Origin: CAWFLT01 sp963816795
GTDB lineage: Bacteria > Acidobacteriota > Vicinamibacteria > Vicinamibacterales > SCN-69-37
DNA: 64,000 nucleotides
Direction of reading: 5' to 3'
Assembly (NCBI GenBank): GCA_963816795.1
Contig: CAWFLT010000021.1
Location: forward strand, 1 to 64,000
Part shown: positions 6,193 to 14,838 of the stretch, one piece after another
Numbering within the stretch: the first letter of the stretch is position 1
Layout: each line of letters starts with the position of its first letter
Translations under genes and position numbers: made by a program
The notes under the pieces: generated by a model
Seen by the model: the letters and a program-made list of their open reading frames with translations, nothing else
Told to the model about the DNA's origin: nothing
The model's database searches: none

Positions 6193-8829
6193 TCACAGTC
6201 CGGAACCGAACGCCTCCGCTTCCGCGAACCGTGCCGTCGGCGCCCGCGCCAGCGCCCGTGTCAGAAGCGCCGCCAGATCGGGCGGGCAATCGGGGCGCAG
6301 CGAGCGCGCGTCGGGCACCCGGGCGCGGCGAACCAGCACGAGTGTGTCGTCGATTGACGCGGCCGGCGAGAACGGATGCCGGCCGGTGACCATCTCGTAC
6401 AGTGTGAGCCCGAGCGCCCACAGATCGAACGCCGCCGTCGGCTTGACACCCTCGAGGGCCTCGGGCGGCAGGTACGCGGGTGTTCCGGCGATCCGGCTCA
6501 CGAGATCCGATCCAGTCTGACCGGCGTCACCGCCGCGGGCCTCCCCGGCGTCCAGCAACTGCGCGAGCCCGAAGTCGAGCAGTTTGACCTGGCCGTGCGC
6601 GTCAAAGCCGATGTTGCTCGGCTTGATGTCGCGGTGCAGCAGTCCGTGGCGATGCAGGTGCGCGAGACAGCGCGCGATCTCGCGCGCGGTGGCCACCGCG
6701 AACGGGATCGGCACCGCGCCGTGCCGCAGACGATCCGCAAGCGTGCCGCCTGCGAGCAGTTCGATCACGAGAATCGGTGCGCCTTGCCACGACTCGACGC
6801 CGTGGATCGTCGCCAGCGCCGGATGCGAGACGCTCGCCATCGATTGGGCTTCCTGCCGGAGCCGCGCGGCCGCGGCCGCCGACAGCCGGGGCAGCGTCTT
6901 CAATGCCACCGGCCGCCCGAGCCCGAGGTCCGCCGCCCGGTACACGACGCCCATACCGCCCCGGCCCAGCACGCGCTCGACCCGGAACTTTCCGGCGACG
7001 ACCTCCGGCAGCGCCGCGCTGCGCAGAGCGCCGCCGCAGCCGCATCGCGACGCGTCAGCCGGCGCGACTGTGCCGCAGTCGACACACTCCGCCGCGGGCA
7101 CTCGCGACGGGTGGTCTGCGCGTGCGCCCTCCTCGGCGCCCCCCGCCGCGTCCAGCCGGCCGAGCGCCAGCGCCGCGGCGGCTGCGACCGTCGACAGAAA
7201 CGAGAGCGCCTGCGGCGAGAACCCCTCGTCGCTGTGCCGCGCCCCGACGACGAGCACGGCGCCGAGATCGGCGTCGCCGACCGGCACCAGCACCGCCGCC
7301 CGATTCCGCGCGACCCACCGCCGGTCGTCGTCGGGCAGCAGCGGTCCGAGCGCCGACGCGCCGAGGTCCAGCGGTTCGCGCGCCTCGGCCAGCAGGGCAA
7401 CGAGCGCGCTCGAGAGCGGCAGCGCCGTCCCACTGTCGTGGATCGGCGCCAGCAGCGTGCCGCGGTGGACGAGCAGATCGGCGTGGTCGACCTGGAGCGC
7501 CGCGGGAATCGCCCGCGCGATCTCCTCGCCGATCTGACGCGCGCCGCGCGCCTGACCGAGATCCTCCGTGATTCTGGCGAGCCGGTCCGGCAGGTCAACG
7601 TCGATCCGGAAGTACTTCCGGTCGAGGTAGCGCGTGAGCCGTACGCGCACGAGCAGCAGCCCGACCGCCGCCGCCACGAACGCCGCCGCCGTCGCCGCCT
7701 GCGGACCGCCGACGAACTCGCCGATTGTCAACTGCCGGTTGACCGAGATCCAGCGCCCGAGCAGGAGGATCGGCACGATCGCTGCGACGACGAGCGTCTG
7801 CCGCGCCAGCGCGTAGCGGACGGTCCTTCTGACGAGCACCCGCACGTCGATCACCTGGCGGACCACGACGGAGTAGGCCGCCGTGAACGGGATCGAGAGG
7901 ACCGACACGTAGATGATCGCGTCCACGGCCGCTGCGTACGCCGGCCGGCGCGTGAACCGGTCGAACGATTCGCTCAGAATCTCGAGGCTGACGATGGTGA
8001 TGACCGGCAGCAGACCCGCCGCCAGGCTGCCGAGGAAGAACGCCACGCGGCGGCGCTCGTCGGGCGCCGCCTGGCGGAGCCGGCCGAGCATCACCGCGAG
8101 GGCCGGAATCATCAAGCCGAAAACCATCGCCCAGTACACGCTCCGCTCTCCACGTACGAGCGAGACGAGCGGCCCGGCCGTCAGCGCCGGCCAATAGGTC
8201 AGGGCGAAATTCACGCCGAACAGCACGGCGGCCACGATCCCCGTCAGCCGGACTGCCGCCAGGCAGAGATCGTCCAGGCGGCTGAATCGCAGCACATGCG
8301 GAAAGTCGCGCGTGAACGACCACGCGAAGTACGCCAGCCAGGCGTCGGGGTGGAGGCCGGTCAGCACCCACGACACGACGGGCACCCCGGCCACCGGCCG
8401 CAGCAGCGGCTGGGCTGGAGCCGACGCGAGGACCAGGAGCAGGCCGGCGAGCGACACGGCGCGACGATCGCGGCCGAAGACGATGAGCGCTGCGGCAGCG
8501 CACAAGAGCGTCGCGACCGTGCTCACCTGCAGGAACCGGACGAACGACAGCGCTCCGTCGAGGGCGATCACGACGAACCCGATCAGGGCGGCGACCGCCT
8601 GGAACGCGGCGATCGAAAGCAACACGCGCCACGGCCACCCGATCCGCGGTCGGGCCGGTCGCGCGCTCTCGGATCGTTCCCTGCCGCCCGCGCCCGTCAG
8701 TTCCACGAGCGCGCGCAGGTGACCGAGCGCCTGCCGCTCGGCGTCGCTCGTCTGTCGCTCGACGGCAGGCCAGTCGATGCGGTGCCCGTCGCAGACGGCT
8801 TCGGCGACGGCCTCTACCTGCTTAGGCAC
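6193..8829 (-). CDS. Membrane GAF-domain Ser/Thr protein kinase
   Basis: 878 residues. N-terminal cytosolic helix (1-60), then about ten hydrophobic segments (about 66-395), a GAF-like sensor domain (about 415-560), a one-knuckle zinc-ribbon-like CVDCG...CGCGG (582-600), and a C-terminal Hanks-type kinase (613-878). Kinase motifs are complete: LGRGGMGVVYRA (621-632), K644, HRDIKPSN (732-739), DFG 752-754 and GTPAYLPPE (782-790). Here the kinase is at the C terminus, the reverse of most bacterial PknB-like proteins. Its start overlaps the end of the ECF sigma gene by 8 bases, so the two are translationally coupled. Inference: it senses a signal through the membrane or GAF part and phosphorylates the sigma factor or a partner. 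Confidence 0.9.
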   Translation of the reverse strand: MPKQVEAVAEAVCDGHRIDWPAVERQTSDAERQALGHLRALVELTGAGGRERSESARPARPRIGWPWRVLLSIAAFQAVAALIGFVVIALDGALSFVRFLQVSTVATLLCAAAALIVFGRDRRAVSLAGLLLVLASAPAQPLLRPVAGVPVVSWVLTGLHPDAWLAYFAWSFTRDFPHVLRFSRLDDLCLAAVRLTGIVAAVLFGVNFALTYWPALTAGPLVSLVRGERSVYWAMVFGLMIPALAVMLGRLRQAAPDERRRVAFFLGSLAAGLLPVITIVSLEILSESFDRFTRRPAYAAAVDAIIYVSVLSIPFTAAYSVVVRQVIDVRVLVRRTVRYALARQTLVVAAIVPILLLGRWISVNRQLTIGEFVGGPQAATAAAFVAAAVGLLLVRVRLTRYLDRKYFRIDVDLPDRLARITEDLGQARGARQIGEEIARAIPAALQVDHADLLVHRGTLLAPIHDSGTALPLSSALVALLAEAREPLDLGASALGPLLPDDDRRWVARNRAAVLVPVGDADLGAVLVVGARHSDEGFSPQALSFLSTVAAAAALALGRLDAAGGAEEGARADHPSRVPAAECVDCGTVAPADASRCGCGGALRSAALPEVVAGKFRVERVLGRGGMGVVYRAADLGLGRPVALKTLPRLSAAAAARLRQEAQSMASVSHPALATIHGVESWQGAPILVIELLAGGTLADRLRHGAVPIPFAVATAREIARCLAHLHRHGLLHRDIKPSNIGFDAHGQVKLLDFGLAQLLDAGEARGGDAGQTGSDLVSRIAGTPAYLPPEALEGVKPTAAFDLWALGLTLYEMVTGRHPFSPAASIDDTLVLVRRARVPDARSLRPDCPPDLAALLTRALARAPTARFAEAEAFGSGL

Positions 8830-9427
8830 GGGCCATTTCCTCGGCGAGCCGCGCCAGCGCCCGCGACAGCGCCATCCGCGCCGCCGCCGCCGATCGGCGC
8901 CGCGTGGCCAGCGCGAGCTGTTCGAAGCTGTACTCGAGCTCGAGGCGGCCGACGATCAGTTCCCGATCTTCCGGCCGCAGCTGTGCCAGCGCCTTTTTGT
9001 ACCGTGCTTCCGCTTGCCCGCGAATCGCCGAGTCAAGCGGCGACGGCGCCGTGTCCGACACGTCGATCGTGAGCGGCTCGATCGGCGCGCGCGACACACG
9101 GCGCAGCTCGTCGCGGATCCGGTTCTGGATCCCCTGCTGCAGGTACCCGCGCAGCGCGCTTCGGTGTCTCACTTCGAACGAGCCGATGTGTTTGAACGTC
9201 TGCAGCATCGCGTCCTGGACCAGGTCCGCGGTGTCCATGCGCGATCGCGCCCACTTGGGCAGCCGGCCATGCGCCCAGCGCACCAGCGGGTTCCAGTGCC
9301 GGGCGAACAGGGCGTTGAGCGCGGACGCGTCGCCCGCCTTGGCGCGCACGTGAAGGCGGAGTGTGGACCATGAGGACCGCAAGCGGTCGGTCAACGAGGC
9401 CGGTCGCTCGGTGTCCGGGGAGGGCAT
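8822..9427 (-). CDS. ECF-type RNA polymerase sigma factor linked to a kinase
   Basis: 201 residues from ATG 9427. Region 2 spans about residues 30-105 (ALNALFARHWNPLVRWAHGR, DTADLVQDAMLQTF, RGYLQQGIQNRIRDELRR) and region 4 about 135-198 (LRPEDRELIVGRLELEYSFE, QLALATRRRSAAAARMALSR). Known: some ECF groups lack an anti-sigma factor and are instead encoded with and activated by a Ser/Thr kinase, as for EcfP/PknT of Vibrio. No anti-sigma gene is adjacent here, and the next gene is a membrane kinase overlapping by 8 bases, so the same logic is likely. The divergent methyltransferase starts 90 bases away. Confidence 0.88.
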   Translation of the reverse strand: MPSPDTERPASLTDRLRSSWSTLRLHVRAKAGDASALNALFARHWNPLVRWAHGRLPKWARSRMDTADLVQDAMLQTFKHIGSFEVRHRSALRGYLQQGIQNRIRDELRRVSRAPIEPLTIDVSDTAPSPLDSAIRGQAEARYKKALAQLRPEDRELIVGRLELEYSFEQLALATRRRSAAAARMALSRALARLAEEMARA

Positions 9428-9516
9428 ACGACCGATTCGCTCGCCGAATGATAGCGCATGGGTCTGTGCGGTTCTCCGCGGCCAAGCGTTCTCTCTCCAC
9501 ATGGAGGCCCTTGGCC

Positions 9517-10533
9517 ATGACGATGCTCCAAACTGCTTACCTGCTCCCCACCGCTGATCCTGACGGCGCTGATGTTCACCACCTTGCTGACCCGATCGAC
9601 GCGATCGTCCGCCTCCAGGCGGCGAACCACCGCCTGGAAGGCCTGGCGACGCCCAGTGCCGCACCCACGATCCGCCAGTTCCACCGCGTGATCGCGCTCA
9701 TCCACGAGATCTGCGACGCGCTCTACGACGCCGAATCTGCCGGCGTGCCGCCCGACGAGCTCCGCGCCATCGTTGCTACCGCCCGCGCGATTCACGGACA
9801 GTCGTCGTTCATCAAACGCCTGCAGGCGTGGCCGCGCGGCTATCCCGGCGACTTCGAAACGATCGAACGGTTGTGGCAAGCCGAGAATCACGAGTCGCCC
9901 GGCACCGTGGCGCATGCGTTCGAGACGTACGCGCTGAGCTCGTCGATCGCCCAGCAGCATCGCAACAAGGTCGCGCTGCAGGCGGCCTGTATCCGGCAGA
10001 CGATGGCGACAGGGCGCCGCGCCCGTATCCTCTCGATCGGGTGCGGCAGCTGCCCGGACCTGCGCAGCGTCGCCGACCAGGCGACGCCGTTCTCCGAGTT
10101 CGTGCTCTGTGACAGCGACCCTGATGCCCTCACGTACTCGCGGGCGAGGCTGACGGCGATCGCGGAGCGATGCCTCTTCGTCCAGGGCATGGTGCCGCGC
10201 GTGCTGCGCCGTGTGCGCGGGACGGGGCCCTTCGACCTCATCCTGGCGGGCGGGCTCTTCGACTATCTGTCCGATCGGTTCATCGTCCGCACGCTTCACG
10301 AGTCGTGGCACGAGCTGCTCGCGCCGGATGGCCGGATCCTCTTCACCAACATCGGTCGCGGCAACCCGTTTCGCGTGTGGCTGGAGTACCTCGCGAACTG
10401 GCGGCTGATCGAACGTTCGGAAGCCGACCTCATTGCGCTCTGCCGCGAGGCGGAGATTCCGGTCGAGCCGGTGCTCGTGCGTGACGCGACGGGACTGTCG
10501 ATCGTGGCGATGCTGCGCAAAGGGGTAGATTAG
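9517..10533 (+). CDS. SAM-dependent methyltransferase
   Basis: 338 residues from ATG 9517, with GGAGG 9 bases upstream. The N-terminal half is helical and carries the segment RLQAWPRGYPGDFETIERLW; the C-terminal half is a class I Rossmann methyltransferase with motif I ARILSIGCGSCPDL (about 169), an acidic strand end FVLCDSDPDAL, and a post-core FDLILAGGLFDYLSDRF. The RGYPGDFE-type helper region is shared with proteins annotated as 3-hydroxypalmitate methyl ester (extracellular factor) synthases and related fatty-acid signal methyltransferases; a specific substrate cannot be fixed here. Soluble, no signal peptide. It ends 7 bases before the RCC1 gene. Confidence 0.78.
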   Translation: MTMLQTAYLLPTADPDGADVHHLADPIDAIVRLQAANHRLEGLATPSAAPTIRQFHRVIALIHEICDALYDAESAGVPPDELRAIVATARAIHGQSSFIKRLQAWPRGYPGDFETIERLWQAENHESPGTVAHAFETYALSSSIAQQHRNKVALQAACIRQTMATGRRARILSIGCGSCPDLRSVADQATPFSEFVLCDSDPDALTYSRARLTAIAERCLFVQGMVPRVLRRVRGTGPFDLILAGGLFDYLSDRFIVRTLHESWHELLAPDGRILFTNIGRGNPFRVWLEYLANWRLIERSEADLIALCREAEIPVEPVLVRDATGLSIVAMLRKGVD

Positions 10534-10540
10534 TGGACGA

Positions 10541-12927
10541 ATGACGATCGCGCGCTTCGCTGTTGTCTTCGTCCTCTGCCTGTTTCCCGCGGCGGCTTTC
10601 GCGCAGGCCGCCGAGCCGGCGATCGTCTTCGGTGCCCGGCACGCGCTGGCGCTGCGCACCAATGGCGATGTGTTGAGCTGGGGCGAGAACGTTGGTTGTC
10701 AGCTGGGACGCCGGGCCGGGAATCGCAACGCGACGCCCGCGATCGTCATGCGCAACGCGAAGCAGATCGCGGCCGCGTCGGACCATAGCCTGGCGCTGAC
10801 GACTGACGGCAAAGTCTACGGCTGGGGGACCAACCCCGAGGGCGCGCTCGGCGCCGGGAACACGAACGATCAGTGCGAAGGGCCGCTGCTGATTCCGTCG
10901 CTGGCCGACAAGACGATCGCGCACATCGCGACCGGCGTCGGCTTCAGCGTTGCGCTCACGTCGACCGGCGAGCTCTACTGCGCCGGCGACAACTCGATGG
11001 GGCAGTGCGCGGCCGGCCGCACCGGGCGGCTCGAGGCGTTTGTCGCGATGCCGCTGCCCGATCTCGCGGGGCGCGTGGTCGCGATCAAGGCGGGTGGATT
11101 TCACACGCTGCTGCTCACGAGCAACGGGACGCTCCACGCCGTCGGCCGCGGACGCGACGGGCAGCTCGGTCATGGCAAGCCGGTCAACGGCGCCGGCGCG
11201 GTGAGCGAGCTCACGGACGTGGTCGCGTTCGACGCCGGCATGTGGCACAGCGTCGCCGCGCGCGCGGACGGCAGCGTCTGGGCCTGGGGCAACAACGGGC
11301 GATCGCAGCTCTGCGACGGCACGACGGCCAATCGCGGCGTGCCGGCGCGTGTCGCGCTGCCGGCCGCCGTCAAGGTCACGCAGGTCTCCGCCGGCGGGCA
11401 CGGCACGATGATGAAGACGTCTGACGGCGCGGTCTACGTCTGCGGCGACAACCAGTTCGGCGCGCTCGGCGTGACGCCGCAGCCGGTCGTGCCGCAGCCG
11501 GTGCTTGTGCCGGGCGCCGCCAGCGCGTCGCCTGTGCTCGCGGTGAACGGCCTCGCCGGCGCGATCGGCGCCGATCGCTGCAACGCACGCATGGCCGGCG
11601 ACAACAGCCACGGCCTGGTCGCGCCCGGCGACGCGCCGGCATCGCGCACGTTTGCCGCGCGCGCGGGCCTTTCGCTCTGCGGACCGGCCGCCGCCACGGC
11701 GCTGCCCAATCTGCTGCCGCGAGCCGCCGCGCGGCGGCGCGTCCGGCTGCTGGACGCCGCGCAAGGAAGAAGACGCCGCCTCGAGCACGCGATTCGCGGG
11801 GCTCCGGCAGGCGATGGTCGCGGCCGAGGACCTGCTCAAACAGAACGCCGCATTTCTCGCCGCGCCCGAGCCCGTCCGCCTGCGAACGTCGATGTCCGCC
11901 GGTCCGTCTGACGACGGCGGCGGGCGGATGCACGTCAAGGTCGTGCCCGAGCGCAAGGACGACGGCACGCGCGTCTGGACCGGCGAGTGCGACGTCATTC
12001 CGCAGATCGATCGCATCGGCGGGGCTATCTTCCAGGTCTCGGTGTTCTTCAATCCCGATCCCGCGCACCCTGTTCATCAGCGCGGCGGGCACTGGCCCCA
12101 AACTCACCGGGACCGTGGCGGGACACCCCGAATACAACGGCTGGGTGCTGATCACGAAGGACGGCCGGCTACCCTGGCTGCCGCAGACGCTCGCCGACAA
12201 GCTCGACGCCGAAGGCGCGCGCCGCCAGCGGGCGCTGGCCGACTGGAACAGGACCGTCGCCGGCATGAAGCCGGCCGATCCCGCGAAGATGCAGAGTGCC
12301 TACGAGCTGATCAAGAAGACCGATCCGGCCGGTGCCGAGAAACTGATGGCGACGGTGAAGGAGCAGGCGGTAGAGGTCGAGCGGCTGCGGCAGCAGGTGT
12401 ATCCGGCGACGACGGCGCAGTTCCAGAAACAGATCGCGGACTACGAGAAGTACCGCGCCTCGTTCACGCCCGAGCAGTTGCGCGCGCCCGGCGTCTGGGG
12501 CGATCCGTCGGGCGAGGGCAAGCGCAAGCTCGAAGCGGAAACGGCGGCGCTCCGCGCGCTGACGCCGGACGGACAGCGGCAGATCGACGAGTGGACTCGC
12601 GAAGCCCGCCGAGTGCCGGCCCAGGCGGCCGAATTCACCGCCAAGGTCCGGGAGTTGCGCCGCATTCACGCCGAGAAGGCTGCGCCGTTCATCGCCGACG
12701 CGCTCGCGCGCTACGAGCTGACCAATCTCGTGCCCGGCGCCGCCGATCGGGCGATCAGCTTCAAGCCCGACCCGTCGTTCCCGGACGTCACCGCGCCGAA
12801 CCGCATCCAGGTGATCGCGATCAGCTTCTCGCAGGATCCCGATCCGAAGCAGACCGCCCGTCGCGCGTGGCAGCAGCGCGCGAAGGAGACGTTCGACTAC
12901 GCGGCGCTCGCGGCGCTGATCAAGTAG
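10541..12927 (+). CDS. Exported RCC1-repeat protein with helical C-terminal region, frameshifted
   Basis: Signal peptide MTIARFAVVFVLCLFPAAAFAQA, then about seven RCC1 propeller repeats (ALRTNGDVLSWGEN, ALTTDGKVYGWGTN, ALTSTGELYCAGDN, LLTSNGTLHAVGRG, ARADGSVWAWGNN, KTSDGAVYVCGDN, each followed by a G-x-LG loop). The frame then shifts +1 near 11750 and again near 12075, continuing through FAGLRQAMVAAEDLLKQ and a VSVFFNPDP strand to a long charged helical tail ending DYAALAALIK. As sequenced it is one locus of roughly 795 residues; the possibility that the part after about 11,750 is a second gene cannot be excluded. RCC1 propellers are protein-binding scaffolds; the target is unknown. Confidence 0.72.
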
Positions 12928-13012
12928 GGGCCAAGCCCAGGCCAAGGTCGAACAAAGGCAAAAGGGCAAAGGCAAAACGAAAAGGCAAAAGGCCAAAACC
13001 CGACGTCAAAAG
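12928..13012. repeat. Degenerate G2C-A4 short tandem repeat
   Basis: Intergenic stretch between the RCC1 locus and the next gene. It starts with GGCCAAGCCCAGGCCAAGG and continues as loosely repeated GGCAAAA / AAAGGC units. The reverse complement of the same pattern stands on the other side of the next gene (13542-13587), so the small gene at 13034 is bracketed by inverted copies. No promoter is evident in it. Confidence 0.6.
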
Positions 13013-13033
13013 AGAATCCGCAGGAGGTGACGC

Positions 13034-13531
13034 ATGAAGGCTCGGATGCTGCCGGTAATCGTCGGACTCGTCGGGTTGCTCGCCGTCCAGGTCCAGGCCA
13101 GCGGTCAGGCTGGCGTCTATGGCGTCCTCGAACGCGTGGTGTTCGAGCCAGCCAGCGGGGATCCTCAGCGGATTCAACTGTGGGGAGCGTTCATGCTCGT
13201 CGAGCACCTGCCGGGCCAGGGCTTCACGGGCTACCCGTTCGGGCCGCCGGCACGCGGCTACATGTATTTCACCCTTCCGGAAGACCGGTCCGCGTTTGAG
13301 AACACGCGCCGCGAATGGGCCGACCTCAAGTCCGTGGCCGGGACGAGACAGGCCGTCGCCTTCGCCTATTGGGATCGACTTCGCGGGATGAAGATTCTGC
13401 GGATTCGCGACTCTGCCACGAAGCCAGAGGACCCGGACATCTACTACACCAACGTCGGTGTGACCAAGCTCAACCCGGCCGGAAGCCACCGGCATCTGAT
13501 CGAGGGGCTGCTGAACAGCGTGCCCCGGTAG
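13034..13531 (+). CDS. Exported protein of unknown function
   Basis: 165 residues. N-terminal signal peptide (MLPVIVGLVGLLAVQVQASG, cleavage likely after QASG). The mature part has VLERVVFEPASG...IQLWGAFMLVE, RGYMYFTLPE, AVAFAYWDR and a DIYYTNVGVTKL segment. The strand-rich pattern is like small periplasmic beta proteins, but no named family is recognised. Strong AGGAGG (13021) before ATG 13034. The gene stands alone between two inverted repeat stretches. Confidence 0.72.
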   Translation: MKARMLPVIVGLVGLLAVQVQASGQAGVYGVLERVVFEPASGDPQRIQLWGAFMLVEHLPGQGFTGYPFGPPARGYMYFTLPEDRSAFENTRREWADLKSVAGTRQAVAFAYWDRLRGMKILRIRDSATKPEDPDIYYTNVGVTKLNPAGSHRHLIEGLLNSVPR

Positions 13532-13541
13532 CGTCGTCTAG

Positions 13542-13587
13542 TCTTTTTGCCTTTTGCCTTGCCCATGCCCTGGGCCTTGAGCCTCGA
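13542..13587. repeat. Inverted counterpart of the short tandem repeat
   Basis: TTTTTGCCTTTTGCC followed by GCCCATGCCCTGGGCCTTGA. This is the reverse complement of the pattern at 12928-13012. It could fold with the upstream copy in a long transcript. No U-run terminator geometry is clear. Confidence 0.55.
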
Positions 13588-13606
13588 CCTCTCCGGCCCA
13601 GAACGA

Positions 13607-13743
13607 CCGCCCGCAGGCGAGCGTAGCGAGCCGTCGCGGGCGCGCGCGTGGGGGTGGGCCGCCTTCGCGCCGGAGGCGCTTCGGCGAGCTGCGCCGTAGC
13701 CAAAGGCGGAGGCGAGGCCCCACGCGCAACTAAGAAAGTTGAG
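13607..13743 (-). repeat. Dispersed GGGGCCCCACCCC-type element, copy 1
   Basis: A GC-rich intergenic element ending 12 bases before the SurA-like gene. In reverse complement it reads CTCAACTTTCTTAGTTGCG, then GGGGCCTCGCC and further GC-rich complementary segments. The same head (CTTA-T-GCG) and GGGGCCCCACC core occur at 20261, 24322, 27638 and 41990. Internal inverted segments (CGCCTTCGCGCCGGAGGCG) suggest a folded transcript. This copy is the most diverged. Confidence 0.5.
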
Positions 13744-13755
13744 TATCCTCTCTCC

Positions 13756-14826
13756 GTGCATCTATCTCTTTCTCGTGCCCTGACTGCCCTCGCGGGCCTC
13801 GCCGCCATCAGCGGCGCCGCGTGTGGTCGTTCCACAGCCCCAAACCTTGCCGCCGACGTCTGGGCGGTGGTTGACGATCGCGAAATCCGCCAGGCTGACG
13901 TCGAAAAGGCGTACCGCCGCGTCGCCCCACCGCAGCCGGTCACATCGACCGACGAGGAACTGGGCGGCAAGCTCAGCCTGCTCGACGAGATGATTACCCA
14001 GCGGGTTCTTCTCAAACGTGCGGCAGAACTGAAGATCGAAGTCACCGACGCCGAAGTCGAGACCGCCTACGGCGAGCGCAAGCGCAACCTGCCTGACGAC
14101 CAGTTTCTGCAGCAGCTCAAGGATCGCAACCTGACCGTCGAGGACATGAAGGCTGCGCTGCGCGACGAGCTCACGGCCGACCGCGTGATCGAACGCGAGG
14201 TGACCGCGAAGATCGCCGTGACCGACGCCGAGGTGGCCGACTTCTATAACAAGAACAAGGCGCAGTTCAACGTCGCCGAACCGCAGTTCCGGCTGGCGCA
14301 GATCGTCGTGACGCCGGTGCGCGATCCGCAGCTCCGCAATCTCAAGGGCGACGACGCGACGACGCCGGAGGCGGCGAAGGCGAAGGCGCAGATGCTGATG
14401 GGGCAGCTGAAGGCCGGAACGCAGTTCTCCCAACTGGCGAGGGACTACTCGGAGGATCCGCAGTCGGCGCCGAACGGCGGCGATCTCGGGTTCATCTCGG
14501 CGTCCCAGCTCGCGCAGGTCCCGCAGCAGCTGCGCGAAGTCGTACTGCGGACCGATCCCGGCAACGCCAGCCTGGTGACAGCCGGCAATGCGTACACGCT
14601 CGTGCTGGTCATCGCCAAGGAACCGGCCGGGCAACGCGAGCTCAGCAATCCGAACGTGCGCGACACGATCAGCACGAACCTCCGTGAACGGCGCGAGCAG
14701 GTGCTGCGCGCCGCGTTCCTGACCTCGCTGCGTAACGACGCGAGGATCGTCAACAACCTGGCGAAGCAGACGGTCGCCGAGCGGTTGCAGGCGACACTCG
14801 CGCCGCCGCCGAGCTCGGGCAAGTAG
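13756..14826 (+). CDS. SurA-like peptidyl-prolyl isomerase lipoprotein
   Basis: 356 residues from GTG 13756. Lipoprotein signal with lipobox near AISGAAC (Cys about residue 23). Residues about 30-175 match the SurA N-terminal chaperone region (WAVVDDREIRQADVEKAYR, LLDEMITQRVLLKRAAELKI, a DELTADRVIEREV helix) and about 190-300 a parvulin rotamase domain (FRLAQIVVTP, LARDYSEDPQSAPNGGDLGF). Known: such proteins help outer-membrane proteins fold in the periplasm. The start is the first codon that gives a good signal peptide; no clear ribosome-binding site precedes it. Convergent with the subtilase. Confidence 0.85.
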   Translation: MHLSLSRALTALAGLAAISGAACGRSTAPNLAADVWAVVDDREIRQADVEKAYRRVAPPQPVTSTDEELGGKLSLLDEMITQRVLLKRAAELKIEVTDAEVETAYGERKRNLPDDQFLQQLKDRNLTVEDMKAALRDELTADRVIEREVTAKIAVTDAEVADFYNKNKAQFNVAEPQFRLAQIVVTPVRDPQLRNLKGDDATTPEAAKAKAQMLMGQLKAGTQFSQLARDYSEDPQSAPNGGDLGFISASQLAQVPQQLREVVLRTDPGNASLVTAGNAYTLVLVIAKEPAGQRELSNPNVRDTISTNLRERREQVLRAAFLTSLRNDARIVNNLAKQTVAERLQATLAPPPSSGK

Positions 14827-14838
14827 CGGACCCGGTTT

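Noticed and set aside
6376..9072. Open frame of 898 residues on the plus strand
   Set aside because: It lies opposite the kinase gene, is extremely Arg/Asp/Gln-rich and has no domain. It is the antisense shadow of a high-GC gene, as are long frames at 16489-19344 (minus), 25372-27687 (minus), 38654-40867 (minus) and 55176-56954 (minus).
11750..12075. Programmed ribosomal frameshifting
   Set aside because: The breaks occur in many unrelated genes without slippery sites or downstream structures and mostly add one base at G/C runs. Sequence error fits better.
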